Shown here: positions 1-5,500 of the stretch, in pieces
How the letters are laid out: every line of letters begins with the position of its first letter
Position numbering within the stretch: position 1 is the stretch's first letter
Assembly: GCA_022709605.1 (NCBI GenBank)
Contig: JAKLIM010000135.1
Coordinates: 1 to 8,891 of the forward strand
DNA: 8,891 nt
Direction of reading: 5' to 3'
Source: Bacteroidota bacterium
GTDB lineage: Bacteria > Bacteroidota > Bacteroidia > Bacteroidales > Paludibacteraceae
Notes under the pieces: model-generated
The model's database searches: none
The model's input: the letters and a program-made list of their open reading frames with translations, nothing else
Told to the model about the DNA's origin: nothing
Program-made: the position numbers and the translations under genes

Positions 1-255
1 TCGGCCGATATTTTTGTGGTTTTGCCCGGCAGTTATGGAACTTTGGATGAGATGTTTGATGTAATTGCTTCGGGTGTGGTTGGCGAACATAAAAAGCCTC
101 TTATCATTGTTAATCAAAACAATTTTTTTGAGGATTTTATCAAATTATCCAATCGCATGTCTACAGAAGGTTTTTTGCCTCCAACGCATCAAAATTATCA
201 GCCTTTGATTGTCGAAAATATTGAAAATTGCATCGATAAAATTAAACAACTCTGA
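1..255 (+). CDS. LOG-family (TIGR00730) phosphoribohydrolase-like protein, C-terminal part
   Basis: This is the C-terminal part of a Rossmann-fold protein of the LOG/TIGR00730 family, formerly called 'lysine decarboxylase-like'. The reading frame is open from base 1, so the start lies outside the window, and it ends at TGA 253-255. Visible residues begin SADIFVVLPGSYGTLDEMFD. This matches the family signature PGGxGTxxE, which binds the nucleotide monophosphate and carries the catalytic Glu, followed by the usual helix and the HKKPLIIVN strand. Family members cleave nucleoside 5'-monophosphates to base and ribose-5-phosphate (cytokinin-activating LOG, E. coli PpnN-type activity); the substrate here is unknown. 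The second glycine of the PGG motif is serine (PGS), while the GT and the Glu are kept. The protein is expected to be cytosolic. The next gene starts 59 bases downstream and has no evident functional link. Confidence 0.88.
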   Translation, partial: SADIFVVLPGSYGTLDEMFDVIASGVVGEHKKPLIIVNQNNFFEDFIKLSNRMSTEGFLPPTHQNYQPLIVENIENCIDKIKQL

Positions 256-314
256 GTATTATTCTTCTTTATTGAACTGATTTACAAGGTCTAATTGATT
301 AATTCATATACATA

Positions 315-1631
315 ATGAATCTATTCTGGAAAAAATTAACAAGAGGAATAACTCCAACCGCCAAAATCGAAAAAGAGGAAAATGAAATAGTCAATGCGTT
401 ACAACGTTACAATGACGTTGAAAAATCACTTGAAATAGTCAAATACAAATCGCTCTATCACGAAGTAAAATCTCCTGCATTTATTGAGAATAAAAAGAAA
501 CTTCAAAACCGAAAATACAAAGACACTGAAGAATTCAGAACCATTACTCAATTTAGAAAATTACAAAACTCAGAATCGTTACGTTTATATTTTCAGGTAT
601 TGGGTTCGTTTGAACTGAAAGAATACGAGACTTTTAAATTGTCGCCCAGATTCGAAGATTTGAATGATAACCGGAAAATCAAGGAATCGGAAAAGCTGAG
701 CCGGCTCAAAAATTTTGAACATTCAAAAGCCTATAAAACTTATCTACGCTACCACAATTCGTATATTTTAAAGGAATATATGCGGTTAAAAGAAGTTGTT
801 TCCACACCTGAGTTTAAAATTGCAAACGACTTCTGGTCAAACGAAAACCGGTGGTTTACAACGCCTCAATACGAAGTTGAACAACGTTTTTATGAACTAG
901 CAAATCATCCCAATATAGTTTCTTACCTCAACGAAAATCCGAAACGATTTGAAAATTACAAATCGTTGAAACTTACTTTCAACGACGAATTTGAATGGAG
1001 CAACTTTGACGAATCGCAGTGGAAATATGGGTTTCATTATAAAAGCTCAAAATTAATCGGAAATCATTCATTTGCCAATGAAAAACAGGCGAATAATTCA
1101 GGTCAAAATATTTCGGTTGATGATAGCACATTACAAATTATTACCAAAAATGAAAACCAAACCAGTATTGCATGGCATCCTGTGAAGGGATTTATTCAGA
1201 AAAATTTCGAATACACTTCGGATGTAATACAAACTGGGGATACATTCAAACAAAAAGAAGGTATTTTCAAGGCTAAATTGCGTTGTAAAGGCAATATTCA
1301 TCATGCATTCTGGTTGGGTGCAGATGACATGTTACCGCACATCAATATTTTTCATTTTGATGGAAAAAAAATTAGGGTGGGTAATGTTTCCGAAAATTTA
1401 ACGGATGGCATAGAAATCAAGGGTTTAGATCCATCTGAATATTATATTTATACATTGATTTGGAAAAACAATGAGCTCACATGGAAGATTAATAATGTAG
1501 TGGTTTACCGTACTACAAGTTACATTCCGGAAGAAGCTATGTATTTGGCATTTAACTCTTTTATTCCCGAAAAAATGATAGGAAGTTCCGGCCAACTCGA
1601 AGTGGATTGGGTTCGGGTTTATCAAAATTAA
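315..1631 (+). CDS. Repeat-containing protein with a C-terminal GH16/concanavalin-like domain lacking the catalytic acids
   Basis: This 438-residue protein starts at ATG 315. The N-terminus (MNLFWKKLTRG) is basic and not hydrophobic, so I see no signal peptide or membrane segment. Residues ~40-218 are rich in Lys, Tyr, Phe and Leu and look like about six degenerate helical units (Leu/Phe, a Ser or Asn around the middle, then Tyr/Phe). Residues ~221-438 resemble the glycoside hydrolase family 16 jelly-roll. It opens with FNDEFEW, then has FDESQW (231-236), GIFKAKLR (316-323), AFWLGADD (331-338), a Trp-rich strand (LIWKNNELTW) and the family-like end VDWVRVYQN. In active GH16 enzymes the strand after AFWL carries E-x-D-x-x-E. 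Here the aligned residues are His342, Asn344 and His347, so hydrolysis by the usual mechanism is unlikely. A glycan-binding or structural role is inferred. The exact function is unknown. A hairpin separates it from kdsA. Confidence 0.8.
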   Translation: MNLFWKKLTRGITPTAKIEKEENEIVNALQRYNDVEKSLEIVKYKSLYHEVKSPAFIENKKKLQNRKYKDTEEFRTITQFRKLQNSESLRLYFQVLGSFELKEYETFKLSPRFEDLNDNRKIKESEKLSRLKNFEHSKAYKTYLRYHNSYILKEYMRLKEVVSTPEFKIANDFWSNENRWFTTPQYEVEQRFYELANHPNIVSYLNENPKRFENYKSLKLTFNDEFEWSNFDESQWKYGFHYKSSKLIGNHSFANEKQANNSGQNISVDDSTLQIITKNENQTSIAWHPVKGFIQKNFEYTSDVIQTGDTFKQKEGIFKAKLRCKGNIHHAFWLGADDMLPHINIFHFDGKKIRVGNVSENLTDGIEIKGLDPSEYYIYTLIWKNNELTWKINNVVVYRTTSYIPEEAMYLAFNSFIPEKMIGSSGQLEVDWVRVYQN

Positions 1632-1656
1632 TTCAATATCTATTCATTAAAACAGT

Positions 1657-1683
1657 TAAGGACAAGTCAACATCTTGTCCTTA
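1657..1683 (+). terminator. Hairpin between the GH16-like gene and kdsA, possible terminator
   Basis: A perfect 10-bp inverted repeat lies 25 bases after the GH16-like stop codon. TAAGGACAAG (1657-1666) pairs with CTTGTCCTTA (1674-1683) around the 7-base loop TCAACAT. It probably ends or attenuates transcription of the upstream gene. There is no strong T-run behind it (TCAGTATTATTTAA follows), so it is not a textbook intrinsic terminator. It could also be a bidirectional or RNA-stabilising hairpin in the leader of kdsA, whose start codon lies 29 bases downstream. Confidence 0.45.
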
Positions 1684-1712
1684 TCAGTATTATTTAACTT
1701 CAAAATACCGTT

Positions 1713-3086
1713 ATGACTGAAACCCGAAAAGTTAATGTTTTAAATAAGTTCGATATAGGCGGAAATAACCGGTTTGTACTCATTGCCGGACCGTGCGCTA
1801 TCGAATCCGAAGAAATGACACTGCAGGTAGCCGCAGAATTAAAAAATATTTGTTATGAGCTGGGGATTCATTTAATTTTCAAATCATCATTCGATAAAGC
1901 GAACCGTACATCAGTGAAGGCGCCACGTGGAGTTGGAATGGAGCGCGGTTTACAGATATTACAACGTGTTAAGACCGAACTTGATTTGCCAATAATTACC
2001 GATGTTCACGAAACCTGGCAATGCGCCATGGTGGCACAGGTTGCTGATATGCTTCAAATTCCAGCCTTTCTTTCGCGTCAAACTGATTTACTCGTTGCTG
2101 CCGCAAAAACCGGGAAAATTGTGAACGTGAAAAAAGGGCAATTTATGGCTCCGTGGGACATGAAAAATGTGATTGATAAATTACGTGATTCGGGAAACGA
2201 AAATATACTGCTTTGCGAGCGGGGAACAAGTTTTGGCTACAACAATCTTGTGGTTGATATGACAGGATTAGTTGAAATGCGAAGCTATGGTTTTCCGGTT
2301 GTGTTCGATGCAACTCATGCGGTGCAAAAGCCAGGTGGACAAGGCACTTCGACCGGCGGAAATCGTGAAATGGTACCCTATCTCATGCGGGCAGCTTTGG
2401 CTGTTGGCGTTGATGCTATTTTTGCTGAAGTTCACCCCGATCCCGATCATGCTTTCAGCGATGGACCTAATCAGATTCATTTGTCAAAAATAAGAGAGAT
2501 ACTTGAACAGGCCATAATGATAGATAATATTACTAAAGGCATTCAGAATCAAGAGTCTGAAATAAAAAATATAAATGCCAAAATCCCAAACACGAAACGT
2601 GAAACACGAAACATTAAACTATTTTTAACCGATGTCGATGGCGTATTAACCGATGCCGGAATGTATTATTCCGAAAACGGAGATGAGCTGAAGAAATTTA
2701 ACACCCACGATGGAATGGGATTACAACTCATTCGACAACACGGAATTAAAACCGGCATTATAACTTCCGAAAACACGAAAATGGTTATCCGAAGATTTAA
2801 AAAACTTAATCTCGATTATCTCTATCAGGGCAAGCGTGAAGGTGGTAAATTAGCGTCGGTAAAAGAAATTTGTGAAAAAGAAGGCATTTCGCTTGCCGAA
2901 GTGGCGTACATTGGCGATGATATTAATTGTTTGGAATTGCTATCGAATGTAGGTTTTGCAGCTTGTCCGGCAAATGCGTTGGATGCAATAAAAAACATTC
3001 CCGGAATTATTCAGATGAACAAAAAAGGTGGCGAAGGTTGTGTGCGTGAATTTATTGAATTAATTTTAAGACCATTAAATTCATAA
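1713..3086 (+). CDS. kdsA: Bifunctional Kdo-8-phosphate synthase / KdsC-like HAD phosphatase (KdsA-KdsC fusion)
   Basis: The 457-residue product joins two consecutive cytosolic enzymes of Kdo biosynthesis. Residues ~15-271 are 3-deoxy-8-phosphooctulonate synthase, which condenses arabinose-5-P and PEP. Motifs include AGPCAIES (25-32), KSSFDKANR (57-65), QIPAFLSRQTD, NVKKGQF, GTSFGYNNLVVD and FDATHAVQKPGG. Cys28, His202, Glu239 and Asp250 match the metal ligands of the metal-dependent class (Aquifex aeolicus C11/H185/E222/D233, with identical His-Glu and Glu-Asp spacing), not the metal-free E. coli type. Residues ~300-457 are a cap-less C0 HAD phosphatase: DVDGVLTD with Asp307 and Asp309, IITSEN (349-354), GKREGGK, and GDD (401-403). 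It would release Kdo from Kdo-8-P; a Kdn-9-P phosphatase-like specificity is an alternative for this subfamily. The linker (~272-299) is polar. kdsD follows after 4 bases. Confidence 0.93.
   Translation: MTETRKVNVLNKFDIGGNNRFVLIAGPCAIESEEMTLQVAAELKNICYELGIHLIFKSSFDKANRTSVKAPRGVGMERGLQILQRVKTELDLPIITDVHETWQCAMVAQVADMLQIPAFLSRQTDLLVAAAKTGKIVNVKKGQFMAPWDMKNVIDKLRDSGNENILLCERGTSFGYNNLVVDMTGLVEMRSYGFPVVFDATHAVQKPGGQGTSTGGNREMVPYLMRAALAVGVDAIFAEVHPDPDHAFSDGPNQIHLSKIREILEQAIMIDNITKGIQNQESEIKNINAKIPNTKRETRNIKLFLTDVDGVLTDAGMYYSENGDELKKFNTHDGMGLQLIRQHGIKTGIITSENTKMVIRRFKKLNLDYLYQGKREGGKLASVKEICEKEGISLAEVAYIGDDINCLELLSNVGFAACPANALDAIKNIPGIIQMNKKGGEGCVREFIELILRPLNS
2585..2612 (+). repeat. Four degenerate 7-nt tandem repeats encoding part of the KdsA-KdsC linker
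   Basis: Four consecutive heptamers of the form nnnAAAC are visible: CCCAAAC at 2585, ACGAAAC at 2592, GTGAAAC at 2599 and ACGAAAC at 2606. They encode the Lys/Arg/Thr/Asn-rich end of the linker just before the HAD domain. The stretch looks like low-complexity intergenic sequence that has become coding. Seven is not a multiple of three, so gain or loss of one unit would put the phosphatase domain out of frame. Confidence 0.6.
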
Positions 3087-3090
3087 GAAA

Positions 3091-4047
3091 ATGGACGCAG
3101 TAAAAAGAGTGAAAGAGATTTTTCAACAAGAAATTGGAGAATTACAAAAATTAGTTGAAAAAATTGGCCCCGAACTAAATGAAGTCATTGAGCTGATTTA
3201 CAACTGCAAAGGGAAGTTGGTGATTATAGGTGTAGGGAAATCAGGCATTATCGGACATAAAATTTCAGCATCCTTAGCTTCCACGGGAACTCCTTCCATT
3301 TTCGTAAATGCTGCCGAAGCCATGCATGGCGATTTGGGAATGGTTGATAAAAATGACATTGTTCTACTCATTTCGAACAGCGGAAGTTCGTCCGAAATTC
3401 TAAATGTAGTTGCTCCACTTAAAAAATTAGGTTGTCGGTTGATGGCTATGACAGGCAATCTCAATTCTGCATTAGCCAACGAAGTTCATTTAGCAATTTA
3501 TACAGGCGTTGATAAAGAAGCCTGTCCGTTGGGTTTATCGCCTACAACTTCGACCACAGCTATGTTGGTAATGGGTGATGCTCTGATGATTTGCCTGATG
3601 GAACGCCGAAATTTTAAAGCTGAAAATTATGCACTTTATCATCCGGGCGGCGCTTTGGGACGACAATTATTAAACCGTGTAAAAGACGAAATGACTACTG
3701 AAATTCCGGTTGTTGCGGAAAATACTTTATTCAAAGATGTGATTTACGAAGTAAGTAATAAACGCCTTGGAATGACTTTGGTAAAGAATAATCAGGAAAA
3801 AACGGTAGGAATTATTACCGATGGAGATATTCGAAGGGCGATACAGAAATTTGATGACTTAAAACAATTGCATGCATCTGATTTTATGACCCGAGGTTTC
3901 AAAAACATAGGTAAAAATGCCCTTCTGACCGATGCGCTCGAAATGATGGACGAAAACAACATAACCACACTGGCTGTTGTTGAAGATGATGTAGCAAAAC
4001 AAGTAGTTGGAATTCTTTCCATTCATCATATAATTGATTTTAAATAA
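3091..4047 (+). CDS. kdsD: D-arabinose-5-phosphate isomerase (KdsD/KpsF/GutQ family)
   Basis: This 318-residue cytosolic isomerase converts ribulose-5-phosphate to arabinose-5-phosphate, the substrate of the KdsA half of the preceding fusion. Residues ~35-180 form the SIS sugar-isomerase domain: GVGKSGIIGHKISASLASTGTPS (47-69), then AEAMHGDLGM (75-84) with the conserved His, ISNSGSSSE (94-102) and LSPTTSTTAMLVMGDAL (149-165). YHPGGALGRQLL (183-194) leads into two CBS domains, ~198-255 (ending IITDGDIRRA) and ~262-316. CBS pairs in this family modulate activity. The length agrees with E. coli KdsD (328 aa). The ATG at 3091 lies 4 bases after the kdsA stop codon (GAAA spacer), which indicates an operon and likely translational coupling. 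No feature sets it apart as a capsule-specific KpsF paralogue; proximity to kdsA/kdsC favours the LPS-core role. Confidence 0.95.
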   Translation: MDAVKRVKEIFQQEIGELQKLVEKIGPELNEVIELIYNCKGKLVIIGVGKSGIIGHKISASLASTGTPSIFVNAAEAMHGDLGMVDKNDIVLLISNSGSSSEILNVVAPLKKLGCRLMAMTGNLNSALANEVHLAIYTGVDKEACPLGLSPTTSTTAMLVMGDALMICLMERRNFKAENYALYHPGGALGRQLLNRVKDEMTTEIPVVAENTLFKDVIYEVSNKRLGMTLVKNNQEKTVGIITDGDIRRAIQKFDDLKQLHASDFMTRGFKNIGKNALLTDALEMMDENNITTLAVVEDDVAKQVVGILSIHHIIDFK

Positions 4048-4061
4048 AATATATTATTTTT

Positions 4062-4366
4062 ATGCCGAATATTTTTGAATACTTAGGGATCTTAATTTTC
4101 TTTTATTCCAATGAACATGAACCAATACATGTTCACGCAAAAAAGGAGAGTATGAAAGCAAAGCGGAGTTTTTTATTATTGATGGTATAATTTCTGAAAT
4201 AAAGATTTCAAATGTCAAAGGTTCGAAACCATTAGTTGGGAACAATTTGAATGATTTTGAGATTTTTCTTGAAAATTTTGCCGATAAAATTGTTGCAAAA
4301 TGGGTCGATTACTTTGTTTATCATAAAAATGTAGAATTCGAGAAAATAACAAAACGATTAAAATGA
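4062..4366 (+). pseudogene. DUF4160 family gene split by a -1 frameshift at an A6 run (broken or recoded)
   Basis: The frame opens at ATG 4062 (MPNIFEYLGILIFFYSNEHE, then PIHVHAKK), the characteristic N-terminus of DUF4160 proteins. It meets a stop at 4188-4190 after only 42 codons. The -1 frame, entered at base 4145, continues GEYESKAEFFIIDG, then a typical DUF4160 C-terminal half including KIVAKWVDYFVYHKN, to TGA 4364-4366. The two parts join at GCA AAA AAG (4137-4145), so the joined product would be 101 residues, about normal for the family. Either one A was lost (a pseudogene or a homopolymer sequencing error) or the gene is recoded. The terminal ATGA overlaps the DUF2442 start at 4363. 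DUF4160/DUF2442 neighbours recur widely and have been suggested to be a toxin-antitoxin-like pair; the function is unproven. The start lies 14 bases after kdsD. Confidence 0.85.
4139..4145 (+). other. Candidate -1 ribosomal slippery site A AAA AAG in the DUF4160 gene
   Basis: In the zero frame the codons read GCA AAA AAG, so the heptamer A AAA AAG sits in exactly the phase needed for tandem -1 slippage, the same heptamer used by E. coli dnaX. Slipping there joins the two DUF4160 halves. A 7-bp inverted repeat, GAACATG (4113-4119) and CATGTTC (4128-4134), ends 4 bases upstream. I see no convincing downstream stem-loop or upstream Shine-Dalgarno stimulator, so function is uncertain. Confidence 0.4.
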
Positions 4367-4647
4367 AAATAACAGTAGACTATAATCATGCAGATAATCA
4401 ACTGATTGTTGTGAAAGATGCAAAATACATAGGCGATTTTGCTATAAGGATTCAATTCAATGATGGAGATGAAAAATTGGTTGATTTTAAACCATTTCTT
4501 AATAAGTCAAATCATCCGGCAATAAAAAAATACCTGAATGAACAACTTTTTAAAAGTTTTAAAATTATTGATGGAAATTTGAACTGGAATAATTCAGATT
4601 TAATTTTTCCTGTGTCAGATTTAAAAGATTCAAAAATTGATAATTAA
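4363..4647 (+). CDS. DUF2442 domain protein
   Basis: This is a 94-residue small soluble protein. The pattern is YIGDFAIRIQFNDGDEKLVDFKPFL followed by a short helical part, then LFKSFKIIDGNLNWNNSDLIFPVSDL. That is the DUF2442 arrangement: a β-hairpin with F-x-DG, a vDf motif, and a terminal strand with W-x-x-x-D-L. No catalytic residues are evident. The ATG overlaps the end of the DUF4160 reading frame (ATGA, 4363-4366), so the two are translationally coupled as in many DUF4160/DUF2442 pairs. By analogy with those pairs it may be the partner (antitoxin-like) component; this is inference. The stop TAA (4645-4647) directly abuts the TTG start of the radical SAM gene in the same frame. Base composition of this pair is visibly more A/T-rich than the flanking kds genes. 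Confidence 0.85.
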   Translation: MKITVDYNHADNQLIVVKDAKYIGDFAIRIQFNDGDEKLVDFKPFLNKSNHPAIKKYLNEQLFKSFKIIDGNLNWNNSDLIFPVSDLKDSKIDN

Positions 4648-5493
4648 TTGAAATTCAAAAAAATATATATTGAAATAACCAATAGCTGCAATTTCGATTG
4701 CAGCTTTTGTTTTAAATCTTCCCGGGCTTTAAAATTTATGTCAGTTGTTGAATTTCAATTGATTATAAACAAAATTCGTCCATATACCGATTATATTTAT
4801 CTTCATGTACTTGGCGAACCACTGCTGCATCCTCAATTGGATGAAATGCTAACTTTGGCAAATGCTGCAAATCTGTACGTAAATATTACCACCAACGGTG
4901 CTTTGATTGAGCGAAAAAAAGAAATTCTGATGCGTCATTCGGTTCGTCAGATCAATATTTCGCTGCACGATGCCGAAGAGAATATTGCTTTGCAAAATAT
5001 TGATCGTTATTTTGAAACAATATTTAATTACGCTGACGAAGCTGCCTCAAAAACCTATATCAATTTGCGATTATGGAATTCAGGCGAAGATAAGAGTTTG
5101 GAATTCAATAAAATATGCATTGATAAAATTGCTAATAAATTCAACTTATCAGTTGAAGATCTGAAAATGTACGATACTAACAACGGAATTAAACTTGCAG
5201 ATCATGTTTTTTTGCAACATGCACCGCGTTTCGATTGGCCCGATGGCGAAACCTCACGAAATCAAGAGAATAAAAATTGTTATGCGCTTCGCGATCATAT
5301 TGCCATTTTGTGCGATGGAACAGTTGTACCTTGTTGCCTGGATGCCGATGGAAATATAAATCTGGGTAATATTTTTACCGAAGATTTTCAGGAAATAATT
5401 TTATCAGATCGTGCCCTGAAAATCAGGACCGGATTTCAGAATAACAAAATAACCGAAGAATTCTGCAAAAGCTGCGGATTTATAATTCAATGA
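4648..5493 (+). CDS. Radical SAM protein with SPASM-like C-terminal cysteine cluster
   Basis: This is a 281-residue iron-sulfur enzyme. The radical SAM cluster is CNFDCSFC (14-21: Cys14, Cys18, Cys21, a CX3CX2C motif) directly after the IEITNSC strand. The GEP motif at 56-58 (HVLGEPLLHP) contacts the SAM amino group, and TTNG is at 81-84. The C-terminal part has Cys211, Cys222, Cys229-Cys230 (CDGTVVPCCLD), then NLGNIF and Cys273/Cys276 (CKSCG), a SPASM/twitch-like auxiliary cluster layout. SPASM proteins often modify peptides or proteins, but no precursor peptide is seen nearby, so the substrate is unknown. The start is TTG 4648: the first ATG, at 4738 (Met31), would remove the SAM cluster, and upstream of TTG is an immediate in-frame TAA. 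The SNF2 gene begins 7 bases after the stop. Confidence 0.9.
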   Translation: MKFKKIYIEITNSCNFDCSFCFKSSRALKFMSVVEFQLIINKIRPYTDYIYLHVLGEPLLHPQLDEMLTLANAANLYVNITTNGALIERKKEILMRHSVRQINISLHDAEENIALQNIDRYFETIFNYADEAASKTYINLRLWNSGEDKSLEFNKICIDKIANKFNLSVEDLKMYDTNNGIKLADHVFLQHAPRFDWPDGETSRNQENKNCYALRDHIAILCDGTVVPCCLDADGNINLGNIFTEDFQEIILSDRALKIRTGFQNNKITEEFCKSCGFIIQ

Positions 5494-5500
5494 TTTACAA

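Noticed and set aside
2268..2493. Short open frames on both strands inside kdsA
   Set aside because: They overlap highly conserved KdsA sequence (DATHAVQKPGG to HPDPDHAFSD) and encode no recognisable protein.
2517..2519. Internal ATG (Met269) as an independent kdsC start
   Set aside because: It is in frame and could allow a separate phosphatase, but there is no stop in kdsA before it and no ribosome binding site is seen, so a single fusion is the simpler reading.
4060..4245. 61-codon open frame on the minus strand over the DUF4160 gene
   Set aside because: The + strand shows clear DUF4160 protein similarity in two frames, so the antisense frame is incidental.
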